Shown here: one piece after another, positions 16,282-26,037 of the stretch | How the letters are laid out: each line of letters starts with the position of its first letter | Position numbering within the stretch: the first letter of the stretch is position 1 | Assembly (NCBI RefSeq): GCF_005280585.1 | Contig: NZ_SZVO01000015.1 | Span: 62,001 to 126,000, forward strand | Length of the DNA stretch: 64,000 bases | Reading direction: 5' to 3' | From: Dyadobacter frigoris | Lineage (GTDB): Bacteria > Bacteroidota > Bacteroidia > Cytophagales > Spirosomataceae | The notes under the pieces: model-generated | Told to the model about the DNA's origin: nothing | Databases searched by the model: none | What the model saw: the letters and a program-made list of their open reading frames with translations, nothing else | Made by a program: the position numbers and the translations under genes

Positions 16282-16476
16282 AATATTAAATTTCTTTGTT
16301 CTTAGTGAAATAATTAAAGCGTATGGCTCTGCAAACTTTCGATAAAGAAGAGTTATGCATAGCTAACACAAAATCAAGCTTTTTTATCCCGAACAGGAAG
16401 AGAAAGATTTTATTAATTCTATAATTGACATAAAATGAATAATTTTAATGTCTGAACCTGCTTTTTATTAACCTTA

Positions 16477-17358
16477 ATGAATGTGTCTGTAAGACCGAGA
16501 GTGCGAATTCGGGATTTTGTTGCCGGTAGTGTGCGTTTGGTTCGAATGAGTAATCTCCTCATTGTGGCCATCACACAGTACTTCACACGTATTTTATTGA
16601 TTGGCCCGCGAAGTGAGTGGAAAAAAATCATCAGTGACCCTGATCTTTTCATTCTTTCGTTGTCGACCGTATGCATTGCTGCGGCTGGTTATATTATTAA
16701 TGATTATTTTGACATAAAAATCGATATTGTCAACAAACCAGAACGTGTCGTTGTCGGACGTTATCTCAAACGTCGCTGGGCGATGGGCGCACACCAGGTT
16801 TTAAACGTTTTAGGAGCCGCGTTAGGCTTAATCGTAAGCCCCTGGATTTTTCTGGTTAACGTTATTTCAATCACATCCCTCTGGTTTTATTCCGAACGTT
16901 ACAAACGGGCTCCTTTTATAGGAAACCTGATCGTCTCACTTTTGACAGGCGCTACCTTATTTATATTAACCTTACACTATCCGGCAAACCGTAAACTGGT
17001 ATTTATTTATGCGGTTTTCTCCTTTTTCATTTCCTTGATACGAGAGATTGTCAAAGACATGGAAGATATTCGGGGCGACCAAGCGCATGGTTGCCGGACG
17101 CTGCCAATAATCTGGGGAATCCGTAGAACTAAAAATTTTCTTTACGGAATTATTTTTGTTTTTGTAACCTCCCTTTTTTCGATGGCCGACAAGCTCAACA
17201 ACAATATTCTTGCCGTATTATTTCTATTGTTATTAATTCCTATCGGCTGGTTAGTTTATTCATTAACCCGCTCAGATACCCGTCGTGATTTCAAAAAAAT
17301 CAGTTCTCTTTGTAAAATAATAATGCTTTTAGGTTTGGTAACGATGCTTTGGGCATAA
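16477..17358 (+). CDS. UbiA-family prenyltransferase (geranylgeranylglycerol-phosphate type)
   Basis: Integral membrane prenyltransferase of 293 residues with about eight or nine hydrophobic helices. Both metal-binding aspartate clusters are visible: NDYFDIKIDIVNKPERVVVG and DMEDIRGDQAHGCRTLPI. The closest family is the digeranylgeranylglycerol-phosphate/UbiA group often annotated in Cytophagales; the acceptor substrate cannot be read from sequence. It is divergent from bshA, and no quinone genes are adjacent. Confidence 0.8.
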   Translation: MNVSVRPRVRIRDFVAGSVRLVRMSNLLIVAITQYFTRILLIGPRSEWKKIISDPDLFILSLSTVCIAAAGYIINDYFDIKIDIVNKPERVVVGRYLKRRWAMGAHQVLNVLGAALGLIVSPWIFLVNVISITSLWFYSERYKRAPFIGNLIVSLLTGATLFILTLHYPANRKLVFIYAVFSFFISLIREIVKDMEDIRGDQAHGCRTLPIIWGIRRTKNFLYGIIFVFVTSLFSMADKLNNNILAVLFLLLLIPIGWLVYSLTRSDTRRDFKKISSLCKIIMLLGLVTMLWA

Positions 17359-17490
17359 CTTAATTTGGCTTCCGGCGATCGGCAGTCAGATTTTTTAGAA
17401 AAACAATCTTATCGTTATTGCAAATTATCCTTTATAAAAATGTATTTTCATACCTGAACTAACGAACAAATCACTTTAAAGAATCTCAAA

Positions 17491-18186
17491 ATGAAAAACA
17501 GATTTTTACAACTTATAGCATTTTTGCTTTTGACAATTACCGGTTCCTATGCACAGGAATGTATGGGTGTGAATATGAAAGCGGGTAGCGGTTTTGATAT
17601 GGCTAATTATGATGCTAAGGGGAAATTAACGAGCAGCATGACATACAAAATCGCCAAGGTAGTACCGGAAGGCGGGATGTCTGTGATCACAATTGATATG
17701 GAAACTTTTGACGCAAAAGGGAAATCTCAGTTAAAAAATACGTATCAAATGAAGTGTAATGGAAATACTTTACTACTGGATGCCACCACTTTAATAAACG
17801 AACAGCAAATGAAATCTATTGAAAACTTCAATATGAAATTCACTTCCACAAACATTGAATATCCAGGAAAACTGACCGTTGGACAAAAACTTAAAGATGC
17901 TTCACTAAAAGGAGAAGGAACTTCCGGCCCGATGGCTATGACGATGAATATTACCGTTTTTAACCGGAATGTAGACGCTCAGGAAAAAGTAACGATTCCG
18001 GCAGGTGCCTTTGATGCCTATAAAATATCTTCCGATATGAAAATGGAAACAAAAATGGGTTTTGGAATAACGATCGATATCAATACAATTTCATGGCGGA
18101 CACCCGGTGTTTTGTGGGATATTAAATCAGAATCATACAGAAAAGGAAAGTTGATCAGCAGAAGCGAATTGACGAAAATTTACTAA
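17491..18186 (+). CDS. Secreted TapB/DUF3108-like protein
   Basis: 231 residues with a signal peptide ending SYAQ. The mature part is beta-rich. The section KVTIPAGAFDAYKISSDMKM and the ending WDIKSESYRKGKLISRSELTKIY resemble the DUF3108/TapB group of periplasmic proteins. No catalytic motif is seen. It has its own terminator and stands alone. Confidence 0.6.
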   Translation: MKNRFLQLIAFLLLTITGSYAQECMGVNMKAGSGFDMANYDAKGKLTSSMTYKIAKVVPEGGMSVITIDMETFDAKGKSQLKNTYQMKCNGNTLLLDATTLINEQQMKSIENFNMKFTSTNIEYPGKLTVGQKLKDASLKGEGTSGPMAMTMNITVFNRNVDAQEKVTIPAGAFDAYKISSDMKMETKMGFGITIDINTISWRTPGVLWDIKSESYRKGKLISRSELTKIY

Positions 18187-18216
18187 AATCAGAATTATTA
18201 CCAGCAACATATAGAA

Positions 18217-18255
18217 GAACGGCTTTCGATATTCCCCGAAAGCCGTTCATTTTTT
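18217..18255 (+). terminator. Rho-independent terminator
   Basis: GAACGGCTTTCG (18217-18228) and CGAAAGCCGTTC (18237-18248) form a perfect 12-bp stem followed by a T-run, 30 bases after the preceding stop. Confidence 0.92.
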
Positions 18256-18406
18256 ATAGCTTTGCCAGATTAATTAAAACCGGGAGTTTAAAGTAATTGA
18301 TAAAATCAAGAAAGTAGAGGTTTACAATCGAACTGCAATTTTCAACCGAGCGTCATCCACTTTCAACCGGGCGCCGGCCGCTCTCCATTTTCAACATTCA
18401 ACTAAA

Positions 18407-18979
18407 ATGAAACGTATTGCCATTTTCGCATCAGGTTCAGGTTCAAACGCAGAAAAGATCTGTGAATATTTCGAAGGCCGGACGGATGTACAGATTAATC
18501 TTATTTTGACAAATAATCAGCAAGCCGGTGTTATTCAGCGTGCCCGGAAATTTCAGATCCCTGTTGTTCTTTTTGATAGAAAAACATTTTACGAAACCGA
18601 ACGGGTTTTAGAAATTTTGAAAAATAATCAGATCGATCTGATTGTTCTGGCTGGTTTTATGATGCTAATCCCTGCGTCTTTACTTGGGACTTATTCGGAG
18701 AAAATGGTCAATATTCATCCGGCTTTACTTCCTAAATATGGCGGAAAAGGCATGTACGGTCATTTTGTCCATGAAGCTGTGGTTACTAATTCTGAAAAAG
18801 AATCCGGGATAACGATCCACTTTGTCAATGAAAATTACGATGAAGGAAATATCATTTTCCAGGCTTCCTGCGAAGTTACAGAAACAGATACACCAGACGA
18901 CGTCGCTAAAAAAATACAGGTTCTGGAACATGAGCATTTTCCAAGAGTTATAGACGAAATAGTCTCAAAACTGAATTAA
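18407..18979 (+). CDS. purN: Phosphoribosylglycinamide formyltransferase
   Basis: Third step of purine synthesis: transfers formyl from 10-formyl-THF to GAR. The 190-residue protein has the start KRIAIFASGSGSNAEKI, the catalytic region MVNIHPALLPKYGGKGMYG, and the downstream GITIHFVNENYDEGNIIFQA with the catalytic Asp. A curious stretch with repeated TTTCAACC(G) motifs (18331-18395) precedes the start. The DMT permease gene follows after 11 bases. Confidence 0.95.
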   Translation: MKRIAIFASGSGSNAEKICEYFEGRTDVQINLILTNNQQAGVIQRARKFQIPVVLFDRKTFYETERVLEILKNNQIDLIVLAGFMMLIPASLLGTYSEKMVNIHPALLPKYGGKGMYGHFVHEAVVTNSEKESGITIHFVNENYDEGNIIFQASCEVTETDTPDDVAKKIQVLEHEHFPRVIDEIVSKLN

Positions 18980-18990
18980 GTTACCATTCC

Positions 18991-19914
18991 ATGTTATACT
19001 TTTTACTGGCCGTCCTCTTCACTGTTGCGCTGTACATGATCATGCGCGCTTATCCGCGCTACAAGGTCAATTCTTTTCATGCAGTCGTTTTCAATTATTA
19101 TTCCTGTGTTGTTACCGGACTTTTTCTTACGCCGGATCTGAAATCTTTCCAGGAAATTCAATGGGATTCGGAAGGAACAATACTAACATTGGCGCTCGGA
19201 ACATTGTTCGTAATTGCCTTTATGTCAATTGGATTAACCGCCCAAAAAGTGAGTGTAACAGCTGCATCGCTGGCAGGAAATATGTCGCTGGTAATTCCGG
19301 TTTTATTCGGGCTTTTCATTTTTAAAAATACAAATAAGGATTTCACACTTCTTAATTACGCAGGATTGGTTATCGCGCTGGCTGCCTTGGCGTTGGGCGC
19401 AATTCAAAAACAGCAAAAAACAACTGAATTTGAAGACGGACAACCTTTACGCGTTTCTTTTTTTTCCTATGCCTGGCTTCTTCCGGTTTTTACATTTATG
19501 GCGAGCGGGACTAATAATACGCTGATCAATTACCTGACGATGTCGTACTACCGCCCGGAGCAAACTACGCTTTTTATGATCATCGCCTGTTCCGGTGCTA
19601 TTCTGATTGGAACGCTCGTTTTGCTTTACAAAATAATTTTCGGAGGAGAAAAACTGGAATTGCGAAGTGTTATCGGCGGATTAATATTAGGAGTGCCCAA
19701 TTTCCTTTCCTTGTATTTTCTATTGTTAGCGTTGGGTTCATTTGGAAATAGCGCTGCTTTTGTTTTCCCGATTTATAATATTCTGAGTATGCTGGTTTCG
19801 TCTTTTGCCGCCTGGGTTTTGTATAAGGAAAAGCTGAATAATCTAAATAGATTGGGCTTGGCTTTGGCTGTTGTAGCTATTATATTGATTTCTTATCAGG
19901 AATTGGGATTTTGA
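18991..19914 (+). CDS. EamA/DMT-family permease
   Basis: 307 residues with about ten hydrophobic helices in two halves, typical of drug/metabolite transporters. The helix TAASLAGNMSLVIPVLFGLFIFK and the C-terminal AAFVFPIYNILSMLVSSFAAW are equivalent positions in the two EamA repeats. The substrate cannot be predicted. Its start is 11 bases after the purN stop, so the two are probably co-transcribed, without a known functional link. Confidence 0.8.
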   Translation: MLYFLLAVLFTVALYMIMRAYPRYKVNSFHAVVFNYYSCVVTGLFLTPDLKSFQEIQWDSEGTILTLALGTLFVIAFMSIGLTAQKVSVTAASLAGNMSLVIPVLFGLFIFKNTNKDFTLLNYAGLVIALAALALGAIQKQQKTTEFEDGQPLRVSFFSYAWLLPVFTFMASGTNNTLINYLTMSYYRPEQTTLFMIIACSGAILIGTLVLLYKIIFGGEKLELRSVIGGLILGVPNFLSLYFLLLALGSFGNSAAFVFPIYNILSMLVSSFAAWVLYKEKLNNLNRLGLALAVVAIILISYQELGF

Positions 19915-19951
19915 GATTTACATAGTTTATACCACATAGATACTTTTAATA

Positions 19952-20020
19952 CCGGTCCGACGGTAGAAAAAACTGTCGGACCGGTGGCCCGTCGGACGGC
20001 TTTTTCCGCCGTCCGACGGG
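19952..20020. repeat. Two adjacent GC-rich hairpins
   Basis: Hairpin 1: CCGGTCCGACGGT (19952) with ACTGTCGGACCGG (19972), one mismatch. Hairpin 2: CCCGTCGGACGGC (19988) with GCCGTCCGACGGG (20008), perfect 13 bp. Both share the core GTCGGAC and contrast sharply in GC with their surroundings. The loops (AGAAAAA, TTTTTCC) are A/T tracts. They could terminate the purN-permease transcript but lack a following T-run; a REP-type origin is also possible. Confidence 0.8.
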
Positions 20021-20097
20021 TAATAAACCCAAATTTCCTCACCATCGGAAACTTACAAATAGCTAAAAAAGTTATTTGACTACATTAAAATAAAATC

Positions 20098-21186
20098 ATG
20101 CAAAGATCAAGTGTGCTGCGCATTGGGCAGCCAAAGACCGTTTTGAACAAACGTCAAAAAGAATTCAATCAGTTATCCGAAAGAATTGAGCAGTTGGATA
20201 AATTGATTCCCGAATTACGCGCAACCTATTATCTTCTGATCGATCGTGTGCAAAAAGAATATAATCCGATTGTGATGGAATATCAGTCCTTTCGCGTGGA
20301 GCTTGTCAAACTTATGGACCGGACTTATGAAAAGGATCTTTACAGAAAAGCATATCTGACAAAACTGGCCTATCTGATTTCTGAAATCTCTTTTGATCTG
20401 ATTGTCAATTATAAATTTGAAGAACTGATTCCTCTTTTCAATAAATACAGTGAAGTCGATTTCGATGCTGCGTTGAACGAATTAAAAAGAGCAGATTCTC
20501 AGTTGATCGACAGCAAGTTATTAGCAGAAGAAAATGAAATTGCTGACGAGGAAACATTCCCGGAGCATTTTCATGAACTGAGTGAGGAAGAGCAAATTCG
20601 TATCAAAGAGGAACTAAGAGCAGAAAAAGCAAAGCTTTTTTCTGAACAGGCTAAGGAAGCCAGACAATTGCTTACCAAACAAAAAACGACCAAATCGGTT
20701 CGAACGGTTTATATGGATCTGGTAAAAGCATTCCATCCTGACCGCGAAACAGACGAAGCAGAAAAGATTCGAAAAACGGAAATAATGCAGCGTGTTACCC
20801 AGACTTATCAGGAAAATAATCTGCTTGAATTGCTAAAATTACAGATCGAGTTTGAAAGAATTGATCAGGATCATCTTGAAAATCTGGGAAAAGAACAGCT
20901 TACCTATTACAATCTCGTATTAAAAGAACAGGTTGACGAACTGGAAAAAGAGAAAGAAGAGATACAGCAGCAAATTTCTTATCTGTGTGGCTTAAATCCT
21001 CAGCACGCCAATTCCATGACAACAGTTGTTGTAAAATTCAATACCAACATCAATGAAGTGAAAGCCGAGATAAAAGAAATTAAGCTTACGCTGAAAAGAT
21101 GGAAAGAGCCAAGCTTGCTGAAAGCATTTTTGAAAACCTATGAAATACCGAATACGGCAGTTTTTGACGATGAAGACGATTTCTAA
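20098..21186 (+). CDS. Coiled-coil protein with an internal J-domain
   Basis: 362 residues, highly charged, mostly helical with long coiled-coil segments (residues 15-60 and 250-340). In the middle, VYMDLVKAFHPDRETDEAEK carries the HPD motif (residues 213-215) followed by a helix as in a J-domain, so it probably stimulates a DnaK-type ATPase. No zinc-finger or substrate-binding domain of DnaJ is present. No signal, so likely cytoplasmic. No DnaK gene is nearby; the client is unknown. Confidence 0.75.
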   Translation: MQRSSVLRIGQPKTVLNKRQKEFNQLSERIEQLDKLIPELRATYYLLIDRVQKEYNPIVMEYQSFRVELVKLMDRTYEKDLYRKAYLTKLAYLISEISFDLIVNYKFEELIPLFNKYSEVDFDAALNELKRADSQLIDSKLLAEENEIADEETFPEHFHELSEEEQIRIKEELRAEKAKLFSEQAKEARQLLTKQKTTKSVRTVYMDLVKAFHPDRETDEAEKIRKTEIMQRVTQTYQENNLLELLKLQIEFERIDQDHLENLGKEQLTYYNLVLKEQVDELEKEKEEIQQQISYLCGLNPQHANSMTTVVVKFNTNINEVKAEIKEIKLTLKRWKEPSLLKAFLKTYEIPNTAVFDDEDDF

Positions 21187-21338
21187 ATGTTGCTCTTTGA
21201 TATAATTTGTGGACAACTTACCCCAATTTCCCGAAAATATCCACTATTGTAAAAATTCCGCTAATAAATTATAATGCTGATAACAAACTAAATAACTCCA
21301 ATCCGGCAAAAACAGCTTCACTGGAACATTAATTGAAT

Positions 21339-21367
21339 GGTACGTTTTGAATTAACTTAAACGTACC
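21339..21367 (+). promoter_or_regulatory. Inverted repeat directly before a start codon
   Basis: GGTACGTTT (21339-21347) and AAACGTACC (21359-21367) are perfect 9-base complements with an 11-base loop. The ATG of the next gene is at 21371, three bases further. It could be an operator or an RNA stem that hides the ribosome-binding region. Confidence 0.65.
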
Positions 21368-21370
21368 TAG

Positions 21371-22012
21371 ATGAAAAATTGTATTATTCTACTATTAACC
21401 CTGACTTTGGGATTATCACAGGCATTTGCTCAGGAAAATGTTTCTATCGGGCCGATTGCGGGTGTTTCACTTGCCAATCTTCACGGAGATGTCATTAACA
21501 CGGATACAAAAGCTGGTCTTACCATTGGCGCATTTTATAATTATAGTTCAAAAACAGGATTTGGTTTCAGCGGACAATTGCTTTACACGCAGCTTGGAGC
21601 CCAAACTCTGAATAAAACTGCTGAGTTAAATTTGAATTATATTCAGGCCCCATTGCTTTTTACTTTCTTTTTTGGTCGTTACGGAGATCGTCTTCGCCCA
21701 AAATTATTTGTTGGACCAAGTTTAAATTTCCTGGTTAGCGCGAAAGATAAAAACGGGAATAATATCAACGGAGATTCTAACAGCCGTGTTTACAATGTTT
21801 TCGACCTTGGCATTACTGGTGGTGCAGGTTTGAATTATGAATTGACACGGAAAGTATGGCTTAATTTTGATGTACGTTACGGAGTGGGACTTTTGGACGT
21901 AACAAAAGATCCAAACACGAGCGTTCAAAACAGAAACTTCGGAATTAACCTAGGCCTAAGCTTTCCTTTGGGGACCTACGACAAAAAATCAGGTCGTTTG
22001 AGAACACGATAA
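21371..22012 (+). CDS. PorT-like outer-membrane beta-barrel protein
   Basis: 213 residues with signal peptide MKNCIILLLTLTLGLSQAFAQ. The mature part has the eight-stranded small-barrel look: ENVSIGPIAGVSLANLHGD, TGFGFSGQLLYTQLGAQ, LNLNYIQAPLLFTFFFG, VWLNFDVRYGVGLLDV, NFGINLGLSFPLG. This is the porin/PorT outer-membrane family common in Bacteroidota. The hairpin at 21339-21367 may control it. Confidence 0.8.
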   Translation: MKNCIILLLTLTLGLSQAFAQENVSIGPIAGVSLANLHGDVINTDTKAGLTIGAFYNYSSKTGFGFSGQLLYTQLGAQTLNKTAELNLNYIQAPLLFTFFFGRYGDRLRPKLFVGPSLNFLVSAKDKNGNNINGDSNSRVYNVFDLGITGGAGLNYELTRKVWLNFDVRYGVGLLDVTKDPNTSVQNRNFGINLGLSFPLGTYDKKSGRLRTR

Positions 22013-22035
22013 AATTTTACACTTCATCGATAAAC

Positions 22036-22068
22036 AAAAAAAGCATCCTGAAAACGGATGCTTTTTTT
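22036..22068. terminator. Bidirectional terminator
   Basis: AAAAAAAGCATCC and GGATGCTTTTTTT pair perfectly (13 bp) around a 7-base loop. T-runs on both strands serve the convergent barrel gene and fabF gene. Confidence 0.92.
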
Positions 22069-22074
22069 ATGTTG

Positions 22075-23372
<1,298 letters not shown>

Positions 23373-23712
23373 TATACTAAAATTAAAAACATTTCATGAT
23401 GGAGGTTCCACAAAGCTAAAACTACCATAATTAAAGAATACAAGCTTTTACGAGGGTTAATTGTTCCAACAAAATAGTTAAAATATTTGTTGGAATATTT
23501 TCCGAGACATTAAATGTCTTATCAAACACTCATTTCTTTGATCCGCAAATCATTACAAATCTAATTTAAATAATATGAATGAAACACAAACAATGGGGCT
23601 TTATTTGACAAGATTAATAATTGATAACAGTGGGTACGGTTTTAGAAAATAAACTGTCAGTGCTTAAAAAAGTGGAAAATATATCTCCGGGCAAATCAAC
23701 ATTGAAAAGAAA
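23373..23712. other. Intergenic stretch with two inverted repeats
   Basis: No gene seen with confidence. TTCCAACAAA (23464) and TTTGTTGGAA (23486) are perfect inverted halves, and AGACATT-A-AATGTCT (23505-23519) is a 15-base palindrome. Both lie upstream of the fabF-like gene and could be operator sites. An open frame at 23621-23827 overlaps the GNAT gene in another frame and has no recognisable features. Confidence 0.45.
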
Positions 23713-24168
23713 TTGGGAAATAGCAAAAAGGAAATATTTTGGACCATTTGCGAATACCTCCCGGAACACACGGAACAACTTCGTCATATCTATCTTGAAT
23801 CGCGTAAACTCGCTTTTCCATGGATAGATGTAAATAGTTTAAAACTTGAAGATTTTGACTCCGCAATTCAGGAAGAAGAGGTTTTGGTCGCCGTGAAAGA
23901 TAATGTGCCAATAGGCTTTATCGCCTGGTGGCTACCTGATAATTTTATACATTCCTTGTTTATAGATCCCGATTTTGTCGAAAAAGGAATAGGAAAATCT
24001 CTTTTAGATGCTTGTCTGGCCAGAACGGGCCGACCGGCAACTTTGAAATGTTTACAGGAAAATAAAAATGCCCTAAAGTTTTACGCTTCTCAGGGCTGGG
24101 AAATTATTTCTGATGGGGAATCACCTGATGGAGATTTTTATTTGCTTGGGATTGGCCAGAAATCCTGA
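23713..24168 (+). CDS. GNAT-family N-acetyltransferase
   Basis: 151 residues. The GNAT core is visible: EEEVLVAVKDNVPIGFIAWW (strand 2-4), FIHSLFIDPDFVEKGIGKSL with the acetyl-CoA loop QxxGxG-like VEKGIGKS, and the C-terminal LKCLQENKNALKFYASQGWE. No ATG exists in the frame; TTG 23713 is the best start, since a stop at 23665 closes the frame upstream. The substrate is unknown. Its stop is 7 bases from the convergent lipoprotein gene. Confidence 0.8.
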   Translation: MGNSKKEIFWTICEYLPEHTEQLRHIYLESRKLAFPWIDVNSLKLEDFDSAIQEEEVLVAVKDNVPIGFIAWWLPDNFIHSLFIDPDFVEKGIGKSLLDACLARTGRPATLKCLQENKNALKFYASQGWEIISDGESPDGDFYLLGIGQKS

Positions 24169-24175
24169 TATTCGC

Positions 24176-24838
24176 TCATGGTACATTGATGCCTTTTAAA
24201 TACATACCGCTGTAACTAGAGTTATTGCCAGTAAAATCGGGCATTGCATCCACAACGTGATTTAAATCAAGGCCTGTAAATTTCTCACGAATTATTTCTT
24301 TATCCTCCTGATATCTATTTGAAACAATAAAATATGCTTCTGTTGGTACTTTAAGCCCACCACCGTTTGTTACTCTTTTGAATACACCAAAATAATCGCC
24401 AACGTAATTGACATCACCTCCAAACACGGTAAAAGGAATCGCAAAATTCCCCCTGGATGAATAACCACTTTCTACCGTACCGTCATTAAAAATTTTCCCA
24501 AAGCCATAAATTTTATATTCTCCTTTTGGCAAAACCTTAGCACCATAATATATTTTCATTTCACTGTTTTTTAAATTCGGAACCTCAGTTGTCCTAATAA
24601 GCAACTTTTCCTTTTTCCGACTTTCTATATGAAAAATGTCAATATAATAATTCCCGTTAGACTGCTTGGGTAATGAAATAGAAAACAAAACCATACCATT
24701 TATGGAATCTGACTTGTTCATGGATAATGAAGAAGGTAACTGATACGTACCAGAGCAAGCACTTAGGCAAAAAATACACAAACAGGAAAAATAAAACAGC
24801 ATAGATCTCAAAAACATATTTTGATGATAATTGGTCAT
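24176..24838 (-). CDS. Lipoprotein of unknown function
   Basis: 220 residues with a type II signal peptide: a hydrophobic stretch then CLSAC (Cys near residue 28); translation may begin at the internal Met at residue 8. The mature part is beta-rich with no family I recognise. Another exported protein gene lies just upstream on the same strand (gap 24 bases), so the two may form an operon. Confidence 0.65.
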   Translation of the reverse strand: MTNYHQNMFLRSMLFYFSCLCIFCLSACSGTYQLPSSLSMNKSDSINGMVLFSISLPKQSNGNYYIDIFHIESRKKEKLLIRTTEVPNLKNSEMKIYYGAKVLPKGEYKIYGFGKIFNDGTVESGYSSRGNFAIPFTVFGGDVNYVGDYFGVFKRVTNGGGLKVPTEAYFIVSNRYQEDKEIIREKFTGLDLNHVVDAMPDFTGNNSSYSGMYLKGINVP

Positions 24839-24862
24839 TATTTAATATTAAACAAATGATAT

Positions 24863-25441
24863 TCAATCTTTCTTTTTCTTCGGTTTACATTCTTTACAGA
24901 AATCTGCCAAAGCATCTATTTCAGCCAGGATTTTTTCATGCTGCTCTTTTAATCTGATATCCGCCAGGCCAGCGTTTGTATCAAGGCTAAGTTGGGAATT
25001 TCTGGCAGCCAGTTCAACATGAATCTGCTCGTAAAGCTTTTGATAAAAATTCGGATCCGAAAATGCATTTTTCTTTTCAAACATAAGCTGTCTAAACTTT
25101 CTTGCATACAGCTCAGACAGATCGAATTCTGCACGGGCAAATTTCAAGAGTTTATCACGCGAAATGGTGTCAGCTGCAATAATATAGGAAGCATTTCTGG
25201 TGAAAGTAGTGTTGACTTTGGAATTAAAATTCTTTGTAAACATAAACTGGTAACCGTTCATTTGATAACCAAAACCAACGGTGCACGCTGCATAAACAGA
25301 AATGTTACCACCACTTTCATGTCTGGAAGCCTGAAAATCACTATCTTGTAATTCATATTTCGGATTCCAGTCTATAACATTTTGACTTATTGCAAAGGAA
25401 ATTGGAAGAAGATAAGCGAAAACAAATAATAATAGTCTCAT
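24863..25441 (-). CDS. Secreted protein of unknown function
   Basis: 192 residues with a signal peptide ending FAISQ. The mature part starts NVIDWNPKYELQDSDFQASR, which weakly recalls secreted proteins that begin with a W-x-P-x-Y-x-L-x-W/S-DF pattern (DUF922-like), then becomes helical and ends in a lysine-rich tail with two cysteines (DFCKECKPKKKKD). It sits upstream of the lipoprotein gene. Confidence 0.6.
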   Translation of the reverse strand: MRLLLFVFAYLLPISFAISQNVIDWNPKYELQDSDFQASRHESGGNISVYAACTVGFGYQMNGYQFMFTKNFNSKVNTTFTRNASYIIAADTISRDKLLKFARAEFDLSELYARKFRQLMFEKKNAFSDPNFYQKLYEQIHVELAARNSQLSLDTNAGLADIRLKEQHEKILAEIDALADFCKECKPKKKKD

Positions 25442-25558
25442 CTAAATTGAGGGTGAGTTGTAACCAGGAATAACAAGCTTCAAAGATATCTAACCCCTAT
25501 CATAAATTCGAATCAGTATCTTATTTTATTCATATAACTTTTATTAAATAACCCGGTC

Positions 25559-25915
25559 ATGAAATACTTTTTCCTTTACCTCATGTCTGCGTTTTTTATT
25601 TTTGCAGGTATCACGCACTTTACAAAGCCAAAAATGTTTGTTGGTATTATCCCAAAATTCCTTCCCTATCCCCTCGAAATTGTACACATAAGCGGAGTTT
25701 GTGAAATTTTATTTGCGATTTTATTAGCCATTCCGGTAACCAGACACATCGGAGCCTGGCTGCTGATTTTATTATTAATTGCCGTTTTCCCTGCCAATGT
25801 CCAGATGGCAATTACTTTTTACAAAGAACAAAATCCATATCTCTGGATCGCTATTCTTCGTTTACCCTTGCAATTTGTTTTAATCTGGTGGGCCTGGCTT
25901 TATACAAAAATGTGA
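25559..25915 (+). CDS. DoxX family membrane protein
   Basis: 118 residues and four hydrophobic helices. The start MKYFFLYLMSAFFIFAGITH, the HFTKPKMFVGIIPKFLP loop and AVFPANVQMAI are typical of short DoxX/DoxD-like proteins. Some members act with oxidoreductases; no partner is nearby. Confidence 0.8.
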   Translation: MKYFFLYLMSAFFIFAGITHFTKPKMFVGIIPKFLPYPLEIVHISGVCEILFAILLAIPVTRHIGAWLLILLLIAVFPANVQMAITFYKEQNPYLWIAILRLPLQFVLIWWAWLYTKM

Positions 25916-26008
25916 AATCAGGAATTAATTCAGAACGCTAAATTCTTATTTAACAGGGATTAAATTATCAAATCCGGATAAAAATCGTCATATCCGCCAG
26001 ATTAGAAT

Positions 26009-26016
26009 TACCTTTG
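26009..26016 (+). promoter_or_regulatory. Candidate -7 box for the DEAD-box helicase (TACCTTTG)
   Basis: TACCTTTG matches TAnnTTTG and ends 21 bases before the ATG at 26038. No TTG was seen at the -33 distance. Confidence 0.55.
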
Positions 26017-26037
26017 CGGATTATTTAGGATTGTGTT

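Noticed and set aside
23621..23827. Open frame overlapping the start of the GNAT gene, considered as a frameshifted N-terminus
   Set aside because: It has no GNAT sequence, and the GNAT frame is complete from TTG 23713.
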